A DNA stretch of 64,000 nt from Bacillus sp. DNRA2 (GCF_012843265.1 NZ_JABAIT010000007.1:1-64000); one strand, 5' to 3'. Counted from the stretch's first letter, positions 8,542 to 18,956 are shown. Notes: generated by a model not told the origin, from the sequence alone. Numbers and translations are program-made.

Positions 8542-8672
8542 GTTGATTGGCGCGGAGGGCGCGAAGACTCCTGTGGGAGTACGGGACTGGGGAGACCCCG
8601 CAGGCGCCTTGGCGCCGAGGAGGCTCCCCGTTACCGCCCACGGAAAGCGAAGCGCCCGGAGCAGAAATCAAC
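8542..8672 (+). repeat. 130-bp structured intergenic repeat, copy 1
   Basis: This GC-rich block is bounded by GTTGATT and AATCAAC. It contains GACTCCTGTGGGAGT, GGGGAGACCCCGCAGG, a GGCGCC-TT-GGCGCC hairpin, GAGGAGGCTCCCC and AAGCGAAGCGCCC. It is homologous to copies at 20226-20355 and (reverse strand) 50628-50758. The outer helix here is GGGGAG/CTCCCC where the others have GGTGAG/CTCACC, a compensatory change. It sits between nusB and the folD ribosome binding site. No credible protein is encoded. Confidence 0.85.
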
Positions 8673-8723
8673 AAATTCGTTAACTTAGTGTAATGTTTAT
8701 TTATGAACAAAGGGGGAAATACA

Positions 8724-9590
8724 ATGAGTGCCACACTCATTAGTGGGAAAGATATCGCAAATAAAAAGAAAAATGAAATTGCAGCTGAAGTTGAAGCTTT
8801 GAAAAAGGCTGGTGTTACACCTGGGTTAGCAGTGATTCTAGTAGGAAATAATCCTGCATCAAGAACATATGTAACAAGTAAAGAAAAAACCTGTAAGCAA
8901 TTAGGAATGCACTCTTTATTAATTGAATATCCTGAAACAGTTTCTGAACAGGAATTACTAAACAAGATTGATGAACTAAACAACGATGACAAAATCCATG
9001 GTATCTTAGTACAACTCCCTGTTCCCGATCACATTAACGAAACAAGCATTATCGAAGCAATCTCTCCTGAAAAAGATGTTGATGGATTCAACCCAATCAA
9101 TATTGGTCGCATGATGACAGGTCAGGATGCCTTTTTACCATGTACTCCATATGGTGTAATGGTCATGCTACAAGAAATGGGTATTGAGATTGCTGGTAAG
9201 CATGTTGTCGTCATCGGTAGAAGTAATATTGTTGGTAAGCCACAAGGACAATTATTCCTAAATGAAAACGCCACGGTAACATATTGTCATTCAAAAACTG
9301 TCGACATCAAATCCATTACAACGCAAGCCGATATTTTGGTTGTAGCAGTTGGTCGAGCGTATTTTGTAACTGAAGATTTCGTAAAACCAGGTGCAGTTGT
9401 AATCGATGTAGGGATGAACCGAAACAGTGAAGGAAAACTTTGCGGTGATGTAGATTTCGAACATGTTAAAGAAAAAGCTGGCTATATCACACCTGTTCCA
9501 GGTGGGGTTGGGCCAATGACGATTACGATGTTAATGTATAATACGTTAAAATCAGCCCAAAAGGCTCTACAAAAATTACAAAACGCTTAA
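8724..9590 (+). CDS. folD: Bifunctional methylenetetrahydrofolate dehydrogenase / cyclohydrolase
   Basis: FolD interconverts 5,10-methylene-, methenyl- and 10-formyl-tetrahydrofolate with NADP. The 288-aa enzyme carries YVTSKEKTCKQLGM with the catalytic Tyr and Lys (about residues 51-64), GILVQLPVPDHI, DVDGFNPINIG, and the Rossmann segment VVVIGRSNIVGKPQGQL. PVPGGVGPMTITML lies near the C-terminus. ATG 8724 is chosen because AAAGGGGG precedes it by about 7 bases; an in-frame ATG at 8703 lies before that site. Copy 1 of the 130-bp repeat forms its untranslated upstream region. Confidence 0.97.
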   Translation: MSATLISGKDIANKKKNEIAAEVEALKKAGVTPGLAVILVGNNPASRTYVTSKEKTCKQLGMHSLLIEYPETVSEQELLNKIDELNNDDKIHGILVQLPVPDHINETSIIEAISPEKDVDGFNPINIGRMMTGQDAFLPCTPYGVMVMLQEMGIEIAGKHVVVIGRSNIVGKPQGQLFLNENATVTYCHSKTVDIKSITTQADILVVAVGRAYFVTEDFVKPGAVVIDVGMNRNSEGKLCGDVDFEHVKEKAGYITPVPGGVGPMTITMLMYNTLKSAQKALQKLQNA

Positions 9591-9600
9591 GGCAACAACT

Positions 9601-9694
9601 AAAGCCTGTTCCATCCTTATCAGTTAGAATAACAATTGGTCTCTTCAGGTGACGAATTGGCTTTCTAAATTTATAATAGATGGGATAGGCTTTT
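9601..9694 (+). other. Long-stem hairpin between folD and xseA
   Basis: Positions 9601-9615 and 9679-9693 can pair along all 15 positions (two G-U wobbles), with a 63-base loop, followed by TTTTG. It could be an unusual folD terminator or a structured xseA leader. The function is unknown. Confidence 0.5.
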
Positions 9695-9732
9695 GTAAAT
9701 TTGCAAACGCTTTGCTTTGAAAGGGGTACACT

Positions 9733-11073
9733 ATGGAGCAACGTTATCTTACTGTAGTCGCTTTGACACGATACATAAAACGGAAATTTGATGCGGACCC
9801 CCATTTGCAGGATTGTTATGTCAAAGGAGAAATCTCCAACTTTAAACAGCATTCCAGCGGTCACATGTATTTTACATTAAAGGATGATAAAGCACGGATA
9901 CTTGCTGTGATGTTTGCCAGAGATAATCGTCATATGAAATTCCAGCCGGAAAACGGGATGCAGGTGTTAATCCGTGGGGACCTTTCAGTTTATGAGGCTA
10001 GCGGCCAATACCAAATATACATAAAAGAAATGAAACCTGATGGAGTCGGAGAACTGTTTCTGGCATACGAGCAATTAAAAGAAAAGTTAACAAAAGAAGG
10101 ATTATTTTCACAGAGTGCTAAAAAGCCTTTGCCAAAATATCCAAAAACAGTTGGTGTAATCACCTCCCCAACTGGAGCTGCGATTCGGGATATCGTTTCG
10201 ACGATTAAGCGCCGTTTTCCGATTGCTAATATTTTGTTGCTACCAGCATTGGTTCAAGGAGAACAAGCTGCCTCGTCCATCGCCAGAGCAATCGAAAAAG
10301 CCAATACAATTGATGCGATAGATGTCTTAATTGTTGGTCGTGGTGGGGGATCAATTGAGGAGCTTTGGGCATTTAATGAGGAAATCGTTGCTAGAGCTAT
10401 TTTTACCTCGGAAATTCCAATTATCTCTGCTGTCGGTCATGAGACCGATTTTACGATTGCTGATTTTGTCGCAGATTTGCGTGCACCTACACCAACCGGA
10501 GCTGCAGAACTTGCCGTTCCTCATATTGATGATTTATTGGAGCGAATCCTAAATCGAAAATCGAGAATGCTGCGGACAATGAAGGAAAAACTCAGTTCAC
10601 AAAAAGTTAAATTATCACGCATCAATCGTTCGTATGCGTTTCGCTATCCACATAAGTTATATGAGCAAAAGCTAGAGCAACTAGACAGGCGCACTGAGCA
10701 GCTTGTTCGCAATACTAATAAATTAATCGAGCTTAAAAAGTCCGAGCAACAAAGTGTACATAATCGCTTAATTCGCAATGCACCCTCAAAAAAAATCCAA
10801 GAAGCTGCATTGCACCATGAACGTTTAACAAAATCGTTAACGCGTGCTATGAGCATGATATTATCAAAAAAGAACTCAGAATTTCAGCATCAGCTTGCCA
10901 AACTTGATGCTTTGAGTCCATTGAAAATAATGGAGCGTGGCTATAGTCTTGTATTTTCCAAAGAGCAGAAATTAATCAGTAAACGAGAGCAAGTACAACG
11001 AAACGAAGAAATTTTAGTGCGATTATCTGATGGGAATTTGCAATGTAAGGTAATGGACATAAAGGAGTTGTAA
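9733..11073 (+). CDS. xseA: Exodeoxyribonuclease VII large subunit
   Basis: The catalytic subunit of exonuclease VII degrades single-stranded DNA from both ends. The 446-aa product has an N-terminal OB fold (about residues 1-100, [23 protein letters not shown]). The nuclease domain carries [14 protein letters not shown] (about 139-152), [15 protein letters not shown] and [30 protein letters not shown] coiled-coil arm that docks XseB subunits follows (about 270-400). ATG 9733 follows AAAGGGG. It starts an operon with xseB and ispA. Confidence 0.97.
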   Translation: MEQRYLTVVALTRYIKRKFDADPHLQDCYVKGEISNFKQHSSGHMYFTLKDDKARILAVMFARDNRHMKFQPENGMQVLIRGDLSVYEASGQYQIYIKEMKPDGVGELFLAYEQLKEKLTKEGLFSQSAKKPLPKYPKTVGVITSPTGAAIRDIVSTIKRRFPIANILLLPALVQGEQAASSIARAIEKANTIDAIDVLIVGRGGGSIEELWAFNEEIVARAIFTSEIPIISAVGHETDFTIADFVADLRAPTPTGAAELAVPHIDDLLERILNRKSRMLRTMKEKLSSQKVKLSRINRSYAFRYPHKLYEQKLEQLDRRTEQLVRNTNKLIELKKSEQQSVHNRLIRNAPSKKIQEAALHHERLTKSLTRAMSMILSKKNSEFQHQLAKLDALSPLKIMERGYSLVFSKEQKLISKREQVQRNEEILVRLSDGNLQCKVMDIKEL

Positions 11074-11077
11074 ATAA

Positions 11078-11311
11078 ATGGCTGAACAACAAACACAAAC
11101 TTTTGAAGAAGCAATGGAAAAACTAGAAAGCTTGGTTGAGCGACTTGAGGAAGGCGATGTTCCTCTTGAAGAGGCGATTTCAATTTATAAAGAAGGAATG
11201 GAGCTTTCCAAGCTGTGTCATGATAAACTTACATTAGTGGAAGAACAGCTTACTCAGATATTAACCGATGACGGTCAAATCAAAAGTTTTGCTGTAACCG
11301 AGGAGGAATAA
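11078..11311 (+). CDS. xseB: Exodeoxyribonuclease VII small subunit
   Basis: This 77-aa helical-hairpin protein binds the coiled-coil arms of Xse[34 protein letters not shown]-like residues (about 8-42) match the family almost end to end. It starts four bases after xseA, with AAGGAG in the end of xseA, and stops two bases before ispA. The three genes should be co-translated. Confidence 0.97.
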   Translation: MAEQQTQTFEEAMEKLESLVERLEEGDVPLEEAISIYKEGMELSKLCHDKLTLVEEQLTQILTDDGQIKSFAVTEEE

Positions 11312-11313
11312 TC

Positions 11314-12207
11314 GTGTCAAAACAAAGCTTAGCCTCTTTTACAAAAGAGCATAAGCTCCTATTGGAGAATCAATTAGAAGCCTTTATTGAGAGGCTCCAT
11401 GCTCCTGCTCATATAAAAGAATCGATGCTCTACTCTTTACAGGCAGGCGGAAAGCGCATTCGTCCATTGTTATTATTCGCTACATTAAAGGCATTTGGGC
11501 TAGAGCCGAAAATGGGACTGTTTCCTGCGGCTGCAATTGAAATGATCCATACGTATTCATTAATTCATGATGACTTACCAAGCATGGATGATGATGACTT
11601 AAGAAGAGGGAAACCAACTAATCATAAAGTGTTCGGTGAAGCGTTGGCGATATTGGCAGGCGACGGACTCTTAACCTATAGTTTTCAGGTTTTGGCAGAA
11701 ATGCCGGAGGAATATGCCAGTGCTGAAACGAAGCTTGCGCTTATTTCGCTCCTTGCAACGGCAGCAGGTGCTGAGGGAATGGTCGGTGGCCAAGTAGCTG
11801 ACATCGAAGGAGAAGGAAAGCAGTTAACATTAGAGGAAATGGAGTATATCCATCTACATAAAACTGGAAAGCTGTTAGTATGCAGTGTTATGACTGGAGT
11901 CACAATTGCCCAAGCTAGTCGAGAGCAAGCAGTCAGCTTAGAAAAGTTTGCTCAGCATTTAGGAATGGCCTTTCAAATTCGAGATGATATCCTTGATGTT
12001 GAAGGAAATCAGGACTTGATTGGAAAGCCACTTGGAAGTGACATAGAAAATTCAAAAAGTACCTATCCACTTCTGTTAACGATGGATGGTGCTAAAGAAG
12101 CAATGCAAAAACATTTTGAAGCAGCTAAATACCATCTCCACGCAACTGGACTGGCAACGCAAATCCTTGAGGATATCGCTGACCTTGTTGTCGCAAGGGA
12201 ATTTTAA
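11314..12207 (+). CDS. ispA: Farnesyl diphosphate synthase / geranyltranstransferase
   Basis: IspA condenses isopentenyl diphosphate with dimethylallyl and geranyl diphosphate to give farnesyl diphosphate, feeding undecaprenyl and quinone side-chain synthesis. The 297-aa protein has the first Asp-rich motif DDLPSMDDDD (about residues 86-95) and the second DDILD (about 224-228). GGKRIRPLL near residue 45 binds diphosphate. The start is GTG with a GAGGAGG site. It is followed by dxs, which supplies the same pathway, across a 286-base gap. Confidence 0.96.
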   Translation: MSKQSLASFTKEHKLLLENQLEAFIERLHAPAHIKESMLYSLQAGGKRIRPLLLFATLKAFGLEPKMGLFPAAAIEMIHTYSLIHDDLPSMDDDDLRRGKPTNHKVFGEALAILAGDGLLTYSFQVLAEMPEEYASAETKLALISLLATAAGAEGMVGGQVADIEGEGKQLTLEEMEYIHLHKTGKLLVCSVMTGVTIAQASREQAVSLEKFAQHLGMAFQIRDDILDVEGNQDLIGKPLGSDIENSKSTYPLLLTMDGAKEAMQKHFEAAKYHLHATGLATQILEDIADLVVAREF

Positions 12208-12227
12208 AATTGTGTCAATTTAGATGA

Positions 12228-12391
12228 GGTTTGAGAGGTCAGACTATTTATGATATAATACAGCCGAAGTGTGTATTAATCTTTGTATTAATACGACTAA
12301 TATACTGTAGGCGATAGTTGGGAATCATTTTTTGTTCTGTGGATGGACATTACGGATGCCGTTATCACATATGTGTTAGCGGCTCTTTTTT
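12228..12391 (+). ncRNA. Candidate small RNA or dxs leader with its own promoter and terminator
   Basis: TTGAGA, a 17-base spacer and TATAAT (about 12230-12258) form a strong sigma-A promoter. About 100 bases further, GCCGTTATCACA pairs with TGTGTTAGCGGC (12358-12383) and is followed by TTTTTT (12386-12391), a clear terminator. The enclosed transcript would be about 125 nt with no plausible ORF, ending about 100 bases before dxs. It could be an independent small RNA or a transcription-attenuation leader for dxs. I do not recognise a known riboswitch consensus. Confidence 0.5.
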
Positions 12392-12493
12392 CAGTAAAAA
12401 TGAAAAAATAATATCGTATTCATTATATTTCGTACCTTTCGTAACAACATTACCTATCGTCAGAACTTAGAAACGAAAGTGAGTGATCCACAT

Positions 12494-14398
12494 ATGGATC
12501 TATTATCGATTAAAGACCCTTCATTTCTTAAAAATCTAACCAATGAAGAATTGGTAATCCTCAGCCAAGATATCCGTCGTTTTTTGATTGAAAAATTATC
12601 AAAAACTGGAGGACATATTGGACCTAATTTAGGTGTGGTTGAATTAACCATCGCATTGCATAAATGTTTCAACAGTCCAACAGATAAGATTATATGGGAT
12701 GTTGGTCATCAAGCCTATGTTCATAAAATCCTAACTGGACGTGCTTCAGAGTTTCATACACTGCGCCAGTTTCACGGCTTAAGTGGTTTTCCTAAGCGGA
12801 TGGAAAGTGAGCACGATGTATGGGAAACAGGTCATAGCTCGACTTCTTTATCCGCAGCAATGGGGATGGCGATTGCAAGGGATCTTAAGGGTGAAGACTC
12901 TTTCATTCTACCCGTAATTGGAGATGGAGCATTAACCGGTGGTATGGCACTAGAAGCTTTAAACCACATTGGTCATGAAAAGAAAAATATTATTGTCATT
13001 TTAAATGATAATGAAATGTCAATTGCACCTAATGTTGGTGCTTTGCACAGTGTACTTGGTCGATTAAGATCGGCGGGTAAATACAATTGGGTTAAAGACG
13101 AACTTGAATTCTTATTGAAAAAAGTACCGGCTGTAGGCGGGAAACTTGCTGCCACTGCTGAGCGGATTAAAGACAGCTTAAAATATTTATTTGTATCAGG
13201 CATGTTTTTTGAGGAACTAGGCTTTACGTATTTTGGTCCAGTTGATGGACATAATTTCGAGGAACTATTTGAGAATTTTACTTATGCGAAAAAAACGGAA
13301 GGCCCTGTCCTTTTACACGTAATCACTAAAAAGGGAAAAGGTTACCAACCGGCTGAAACAGATAAAACTGGTACATGGCATGGAACAGGTCCCTATAAAA
13401 TTGAAACAGGTGACTTTGTTAAACCGAAAAGTGCACCACCTGCATGGAGCGCTCTCGTAAGTGAAACTGTCCGCAAATTGGCTCGCAAGGACCCGCGGAT
13501 TGTCGCCATTACTCCGGCGATGCCAGTTGGCTCCAAGCTAGAAGGTTTTGCTAGTGAGTTTCCAAATCGCATGTTTGATGTAGGTATTGCCGAACAACAT
13601 GCGGCAACCGTTGCCGCAGGATTAGCTACACAAGACATGAAGCCGTTTTTAGCGATTTATTCGACGTTTTTACAAAGGGCATATGACCAAGTTATTCATG
13701 ATATTTGTCGTCAAAATTTAAACGTATTCATTGGTATCGATCGGGCTGGTTTGGTAGGAGCGGATGGAGAAACGCACCAAGGCGTATTCGATATTGCATT
13801 TCTACGTCATTTGCCTAACCTGGTATTGATGATGCCTAAGGATGAAAACGAAGGTCAACATATGGTGAATACGGCGATTCAATATGATGATGGTCCAATT
13901 GCAATGCGTTTCCCACGAGGTAATGGTCTTGGTGTTCCAATGGATAAAGAATTAAAAACAATTGAAATTGGGACATGGGAAGTGCTTAAAGAAGGAAAAG
14001 ATGTTGTCATTTTAACATTTGGAACAACCATTCAAATGGCTCTAGATGCTGCTAATGTCCTTGAAAAGGATGGCTATTCTGTAAGAGTTGTTAATGCGAG
14101 ATTTATCAAACCGCTTGATGAGAAAATGCTTTTGAACATCTTTAGTGAGGGAATCCCTGTATTAACGATTGAAGAGGCAATTCTCCAAGGTGGCTTTGGC
14201 AGTGCGGTCATAGAATTCGCCCATGATCAAGGTTATTATCAAACAGTAATTGACCGTATAGGCATTCCAGACCGCTTTATTGAACACGGAGATGTTGATG
14301 AATTATTAAGAGAAATTGAGTTTACAACCGAAAGCGTGATTTTAAAACTACAAATGCTGGTTGGAAAAAAAGTAAAGGGCATCGCTCATGAAAATTAA
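12494..14398 (+). CDS. dxs: 1-deoxy-D-xylulose-5-phosphate synthase
   Basis: Dxs condenses pyruvate and glyceraldehyde 3-phosphate with thiamine diphosphate, the first step of the MEP isoprenoid pathway. The 634-aa enzyme begins [12 protein letters not shown] as in other bacilli, so ATG 12494 is preferred over upstream GTG 12479. The thiamine diphosphate motif [18 protein letters not shown] (about residues 147-164) and the transketolase central region [19 protein letters not shown] are clear. [18 protein letters not shown] lies near residues 416-433. Its 3' end overlaps yqxC by 11 bases, so the two are translationally coupled. Confidence 0.97.
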   Translation: MDLLSIKDPSFLKNLTNEELVILSQDIRRFLIEKLSKTGGHIGPNLGVVELTIALHKCFNSPTDKIIWDVGHQAYVHKILTGRASEFHTLRQFHGLSGFPKRMESEHDVWETGHSSTSLSAAMGMAIARDLKGEDSFILPVIGDGALTGGMALEALNHIGHEKKNIIVILNDNEMSIAPNVGALHSVLGRLRSAGKYNWVKDELEFLLKKVPAVGGKLAATAERIKDSLKYLFVSGMFFEELGFTYFGPVDGHNFEELFENFTYAKKTEGPVLLHVITKKGKGYQPAETDKTGTWHGTGPYKIETGDFVKPKSAPPAWSALVSETVRKLARKDPRIVAITPAMPVGSKLEGFASEFPNRMFDVGIAEQHAATVAAGLATQDMKPFLAIYSTFLQRAYDQVIHDICRQNLNVFIGIDRAGLVGADGETHQGVFDIAFLRHLPNLVLMMPKDENEGQHMVNTAIQYDDGPIAMRFPRGNGLGVPMDKELKTIEIGTWEVLKEGKDVVILTFGTTIQMALDAANVLEKDGYSVRVVNARFIKPLDEKMLLNIFSEGIPVLTIEEAILQGGFGSAVIEFAHDQGYYQTVIDRIGIPDRFIEHGDVDELLREIEFTTESVILKLQMLVGKKVKGIAHEN

Positions 14399-15236
14399 AA
14401 AAGAAAGAATAGATGTATTGCTCGTTGAAAGAGGACTTTTTGAAACACGTGAAAAAGCGAAACGGGCGATTATGGCAGGTTTAGTCTACAGTAAAGAGAT
14501 GAGATTGGATAAGCCTGGTGAAAAGGTCAGGGAGGATATAGACTTAACTGTGAAGGGCAACGTACTACCTTACGTAAGTCGAGGCGGTTTAAAGCTTGAG
14601 AAGGCTCTAAAAGAATTTAACCTCGATGTGAAGGATAAAATCCTATTGGACATTGGATCATCGACAGGTGGTTTTACCGACTGTGCACTCCAAAATGGGG
14701 CGAAGATGTCTTATGCAGTTGATGTTGGCTATAATCAATTGGCTTGGAAACTTAGACAGGATGAACGGGTAGTTGTTATGGAACGAACTAACTTCCGCTA
14801 TATGACACCTACCGATTTAGCAAACGGAACGCCAACTTTTGCTTCGATTGATGTTTCGTTTATTTCGTTAAAGTTGATTTTACCCGTTTTAAAAACATTG
14901 CTGGTCCCTGGTAGTGATGTTGTTGCACTTGTAAAGCCACAATTTGAAGCAGGACGTGAGCAGGTCGGTAAAAAGGGTATCGTCAGAGATCGTTCAGTAC
15001 ACATAAGCGTACTAGAGGAAATCATCGCTTTTGCAAAGAACATTGGTTTTGCAATTGTTGATTTATCCTATTCACCCATTACTGGTGGCGATGGTAATAT
15101 TGAATTTTTGCTCCATTTACGTTGGGACGCTAAATTAGAGTCTGAGATTGGCGAAGTGTTGATGTTAAAAACACCAGAACAAGTTGTTTCTGAAGCACAT
15201 CTTAGTTTAAAAACCAAAAAAACAGTAGAGGAATAA
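14388..15236 (+). CDS. yqxC: TlyA/YqxC family rRNA methyltransferase
   Basis: TlyA-family proteins are 2'-O-ribose rRNA methyltransferases (historically called hemolysin A). The 282-aa protein has an N-terminal S4 RNA-binding domain (about residues 4-65, [25 protein letters not shown]...). A FtsJ-like methyltransferase domain follows, with the SAM motif [20 protein letters not shown] (about 86-105). [10 protein letters not shown] carries the catalytic lysine. It overlaps the dxs end. Whether this homologue methylates 16S, 23S or both cannot be read from sequence. Confidence 0.93.
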   Translation: MKIKKERIDVLLVERGLFETREKAKRAIMAGLVYSKEMRLDKPGEKVREDIDLTVKGNVLPYVSRGGLKLEKALKEFNLDVKDKILLDIGSSTGGFTDCALQNGAKMSYAVDVGYNQLAWKLRQDERVVVMERTNFRYMTPTDLANGTPTFASIDVSFISLKLILPVLKTLLVPGSDVVALVKPQFEAGREQVGKKGIVRDRSVHISVLEEIIAFAKNIGFAIVDLSYSPITGGDGNIEFLLHLRWDAKLESEIGEVLMLKTPEQVVSEAHLSLKTKKTVEE

Positions 15237-15258
15237 GCTATTGGCTTATTCCTTTTTA
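15229..15258 (+). terminator. Terminator of dxs-yqxC
   Basis: A perfect 10-bp stem (15229-15238 with 15244-15253) with a TATTG loop is followed by TTTTT. The yqxC stop codon lies inside the left arm. Confidence 0.9.
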
Positions 15259-15389
15259 TCTATTATCAACAATTGACAGCTACTTTTTGCACGGAACGGT
15301 ATACATGGGGAAGAAAATCGGCTACCATAATAATATAAAATACTACATATAGTGCGTAATTAGAGAATTTTTCGGGGTGATTTTTGCAT

Positions 15390-15839
15390 ATGAACAAAGG
15401 CCAACGCCATATCAAAATTCGTGATATCATTGCTAATAATGATATTGAAACACAGGATGAATTAGTTGACCGATTAAAAAGAGATGGTTATAACGTGACA
15501 CAAGCTACAGTGTCAAGGGATATTAAGGAGTTGCATTTAGTCAAAGTCCCGCTACCAGATGGTCGATATAAATATAGTTTACCTGCAGATCAACGTTTTA
15601 ATCCATTGCAGAAATTAAAACGAGCGCTATTGGATGCGTTTGTTAAAATTGATTCTGCAAGCCATTTAATCGTAATGAAAACCTTGCCAGGCAATGCCAT
15701 GGCGATTGGGGCGTTAATTGATAATTTAGATTGGGAAGAAATTATGGGTACCATATGTGGTGACGATACGATTCTGATTATTTGTCGGACGCCTGAAAAT
15801 ACAGAAATTATTACAAAACGTTTCTTAGAAATGCTATAA
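15390..15839 (+). CDS. argR: Arginine repressor/activator ArgR (AhrC)
   Basis: This arginine-sensing hexameric regulator represses arginine synthesis and activates its catabolism. The 149-aa protein has an N-terminal winged helix (about residues 1-70, [29 protein letters not shown] and [16 protein letters not shown]). The C-terminal arginine-binding trimer domain contains [14 protein letters not shown] (about 121-134). ATG 15390 is chosen because [10 protein letters not shown] is the conserved start; the in-frame TTG 15384 would add two residues. It sits just before recN, as in B. subtilis. Confidence 0.97.
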   Translation: MNKGQRHIKIRDIIANNDIETQDELVDRLKRDGYNVTQATVSRDIKELHLVKVPLPDGRYKYSLPADQRFNPLQKLKRALLDAFVKIDSASHLIVMKTLPGNAMAIGALIDNLDWEEIMGTICGDDTILIICRTPENTEIITKRFLEML

Positions 15840-15856
15840 GCTCGAGGTGAGGACTT

Positions 15857-17548
15857 TTGCTTAGTGAACTATCTATTCGTAATTTCGCGATTATCGAAGC
15901 GTTAACGATATCGTTTGAAAAAGGATTAACGGTGCTTACTGGTGAAACGGGTGCAGGTAAATCGATTATTATAGATGCAATCCACTTGCTTGCAGGTGGT
16001 AGGGGCTCTTTAGAGTTTATTCGTCATGGTGAAGAAAAGGCGGAACTTGAAGGTTTATTTATCGTTGATGATCCAGAGCATCGGGTTTTTGAAAAAGCAA
16101 AGGAATTTGGAATTGACATGGACGAGGATGGAATGGTGGTCCTTCGCCGTGATATGACAAGAAGCGGAAAAAGTGTATGCCGCGTCAACGGTAAATTGGT
16201 GACGATTGCGGTATTACGTGAATTTGGTTCGACCCTAATTGATATTCATGGACAGCATGAACATCAAGACTTATTAAATGAAACGAGACACTTAGCGTTA
16301 TTGGATCAATTCGGTGCAGCAGAGCTTGTACCAGCGCTTCAAGAATATCAACGTGTTTACAAACGGTATGAAGAAACGAAACAACGTTTGAAAGCGTTAA
16401 GTGAAAATGAACAAAAAATGGCTCATCGCCTAGATTTAATCCAATTTCAGTTTGATGAAATCCAAAACGCTGACTTGAAGCTAAATGAGGATGATGAACT
16501 CTTTTCTGAAAGGCAAAAGCTTGGCAATTTTGAGAGTATCTTTTCTTCACTAAAATCAAGCTATTCTGCCCTCTCTGGAGAGCAAACCGGTTTAGATTGG
16601 GTCGGCATGGCAATGGGGCATCTTGAAGATGTCGCAGAACTAGATAATGATTATAAGGAAATGTTTGATTCTGTCTCCAACAGCTTTTACTTACTGGAGG
16701 ATACAGTCAGAACGATTAGAAATAAACTTGATGACATGGAATTTGATCCTGGGCGCATGAATGAAATTGAGGAAAGACTAACTGAGATCAATCAACTAAA
16801 GCGTAAGTATGGTAAAACGATTGAAGAAATCCTTGAATATGCCGCCAAAATTGAAGAGGAAATCGAGACCATTCAAAATAAAGAAACTCACATCCATCAA
16901 TTAGAGGCAGAATTATCATCGCTAATGAAGGACCTAACACTTGAGGGAAAACAGGTTAGTGATTTACGAAAAAAATCTTCGAAGCTTCTGACCAAATTGA
17001 TTCACCGAGAACTAAAGGAACTTTATATGGAAAAGACTGTTTTTGAAATTGTTTTTACGCGCTTGGATGGATTTTCAAAAGCAGGCATTGATGCCGTTGA
17101 GTTTTTCATTTCAACCAATCCTGGTGAACCAGTGAAGCCTCTTGCAAAAATTGCTTCAGGTGGTGAAATGTCACGAATTATGCTGGCATTAAAGAGTATC
17201 TTTTCTGCACATCAAGGTGTTACGTCGATTATTTTTGATGAAGTGGATACGGGAGTAAGTGGTCGCGTCGCTCAAGCAATCGGAGAGAAGATTCATAAAA
17301 TCTCTAATAATTCTCAAGTGTTGTGTATTTCTCATTTACCTCAAGTCGCAGCCATGGCAGATACGCATCTATTTATTGCGAAGAAAATTAAAGATGGTCG
17401 AACAACTACATCTGTTTTACCACTTAATGCTAAAGAAAAAATTAGTGAAATTGGCAGAATGATTTCTGGTGCGGAAATGACGGACTTAACGAAGCAGCAT
17501 GCCGAGGAATTACTACATCTAGCAGCGAAAATGAAGGTGTTAACTTGA
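15857..17548 (+). CDS. recN: DNA repair protein RecN
   Basis: RecN is an SMC-like ATPase acting early in double-strand break repair. The 563-aa protein has an N-terminal Walker A GETGAGKS (residues 29-36) and a long coiled coil in the middle (about 150-390). The C-terminal half of the ABC ATPase carries the signature ASGGEMSR (about 434-441) and Walker B SIIFDEVDTGVSG. The start is TTG at 15857 after GAGGTGAGG. A TTG start is plausible, because MLSELSIRNFAIIE is the family N-terminus. Confidence 0.97.
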   Translation: MLSELSIRNFAIIEALTISFEKGLTVLTGETGAGKSIIIDAIHLLAGGRGSLEFIRHGEEKAELEGLFIVDDPEHRVFEKAKEFGIDMDEDGMVVLRRDMTRSGKSVCRVNGKLVTIAVLREFGSTLIDIHGQHEHQDLLNETRHLALLDQFGAAELVPALQEYQRVYKRYEETKQRLKALSENEQKMAHRLDLIQFQFDEIQNADLKLNEDDELFSERQKLGNFESIFSSLKSSYSALSGEQTGLDWVGMAMGHLEDVAELDNDYKEMFDSVSNSFYLLEDTVRTIRNKLDDMEFDPGRMNEIEERLTEINQLKRKYGKTIEEILEYAAKIEEEIETIQNKETHIHQLEAELSSLMKDLTLEGKQVSDLRKKSSKLLTKLIHRELKELYMEKTVFEIVFTRLDGFSKAGIDAVEFFISTNPGEPVKPLAKIASGGEMSRIMLALKSIFSAHQGVTSIIFDEVDTGVSGRVAQAIGEKIHKISNNSQVLCISHLPQVAAMADTHLFIAKKIKDGRTTTSVLPLNAKEKISEIGRMISGAEMTDLTKQHAEELLHLAAKMKVLT

Positions 17549-17577
17549 AAAGCTATCCAAACTGGGTAGCTTTTTTA
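17548..17577 (+). terminator. recN terminator
   Basis: An 11-bp stem (17548-17558 with 17564-17574, one wobble) with loop AAACT runs into a T tract. The left arm starts at the last base of the recN stop. Confidence 0.85.
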
Positions 17578-17672
17578 TATTGTTGGCAGTTATAAATGCT
17601 TCTTTTGGAGGCAAAATTAAAGGTGTAGCCAATTAATTATGTGTGTAGACTAGAAGCGAGGAGAGTGAAAAA

Positions 17673-18956
17673 ATGAATTTTGAACAGCTTAGAAAAATAA
17701 TTGGTGGAATTCTCCTTGTTTCATTAATTGCTCTAGGGTTCTCTAAACCCGTTCAACAATATATCACGATCCCTAATCAACTCACGCTATTTGAAGGTGA
17801 GCATTATAAACTTCCAACATCTGTACCTGTATCAGCTACCCTGGTAAATGACAATCAAGCGATTGAATTAGAGCAAAGCAAAAAATCATTGATGGTAAAT
17901 GCCAGTGAACAGGGAAATGATGAGATGGTATTGCACCTCGCTGGAATTCCGATTAAAAAAGTGGATGTAAATATTCTAAAGAATTTTCGGGTAATTCCTG
18001 GCGGTCAATCGATTGGGGTAAAACTTAACACAGTCGGTGTTCTTGTGGTAGGGCACCATCAGGTTGACACACAAACTGGTAAGGTTTCCCCGGGTGAGAT
18101 AGCTGGCATTAAAGTCGGTGATATTATTACCCAAATCAACGGTAAACCGATTGAAAAAATGACAGATGTAGCACCGTATGTTCAGGATTCTGGAAAAACG
18201 GGTGTACCATTAGATATTGTAGTTAATCGCGAGAATGAAAAAATAAATGCTCAGCTTAAACCAATGAAGGATAAAGACGAACAAACCTATAAGCTTGGCC
18301 TATATATTCGTGATTCTGCTGCGGGAATTGGTACAATGACCTTTTTCCATCCAGGAACCAATAAGTATGGTGCTTTAGGCCATGTTATTTCTGATATGGA
18401 TACGAAAAAGCCTATTATCGTTGAAGATGGACAAATTGTCAGATCAACGGTTACCTCGATTGAGAAAGGGAGTAACGGTGACCCTGGTGAAAAACTAGCA
18501 CGTTTTTCAACCGATCGAGAAGTCATTGGTAACATAAAGCGAAACAGTCCGTTTGGAATATTTGGGGAACTAAACAAGGATATAAAAAACGGAATTATGG
18601 ATAAACCAATGCCAATTGCCCTGTCCCATCAGGTTAAAGAAGGACCAGCCCAAATATTAACCGTTGTGGATAATGATAAGGTTGATCTATTTGATATTGA
18701 AATTGTCAGTACCATTCCGCAAAAATTTCCAGCAACAAAAGGAATGGTTATCAAAGTGACAGATCCAAAACTACTTGAAAAAACCGGAGGAATTGTCCAA
18801 GGAATGAGTGGAAGTCCCATTATTCAAAATGGGAAAATGATCGGTGCTGTTACTCACGTCTTTGTAAATGACCCAACAAGTGGTTATGGAGTTCATATCG
18901 AGTGGATGTTAAACGAAGCGGGAATAGATATTTACGAGAAAGGAAAAGCATCCTAA
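17673..18956 (+). CDS. spoIVB: SpoIVB serine peptidase
   Basis: SpoIVB is made in the forespore under sigma-G and crosses into the intermembrane space, where it cleaves SpoIVFA to trigger pro-sigma-K processing. The 427-aa protein has an N-terminal membrane/signal segment (about residues 8-24), a PDZ domain (about 105-190) and the S55 peptidase domain. [18 protein letters not shown] contains His237, KVTDPKLLE contains Asp364, and GMSGSPII contains the catalytic Ser381. Length is typical. It lies immediately upstream of spo0A, as in other bacilli. Confidence 0.97.
   Translation: MNFEQLRKIIGGILLVSLIALGFSKPVQQYITIPNQLTLFEGEHYKLPTSVPVSATLVNDNQAIELEQSKKSLMVNASEQGNDEMVLHLAGIPIKKVDVNILKNFRVIPGGQSIGVKLNTVGVLVVGHHQVDTQTGKVSPGEIAGIKVGDIITQINGKPIEKMTDVAPYVQDSGKTGVPLDIVVNRENEKINAQLKPMKDKDEQTYKLGLYIRDSAAGIGTMTFFHPGTNKYGALGHVISDMDTKKPIIVEDGQIVRSTVTSIEKGSNGDPGEKLARFSTDREVIGNIKRNSPFGIFGELNKDIKNGIMDKPMPIALSHQVKEGPAQILTVVDNDKVDLFDIEIVSTIPQKFPATKGMVIKVTDPKLLEKTGGIVQGMSGSPIIQNGKMIGAVTHVFVNDPTSGYGVHIEWMLNEAGIDIYEKGKAS

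Noticed and set aside
8525-8992. Long minus-strand frame over the repeat and the folD 5' end
   Set aside because: It runs through the GC-rich repeat and antisense to folD, with no ribosome binding site and composition typical of a shadow frame.
9523-9864. Minus-strand frame across the folD-xseA gap
   Set aside because: Antisense to both genes and with no start signals; the gap contains a hairpin instead.
12338-12391. TPP riboswitch before the thiamine-dependent dxs
   Set aside because: The conserved CUGAGA and ACCUGAUCUGGAUAAUGCCAGCG elements are not present.
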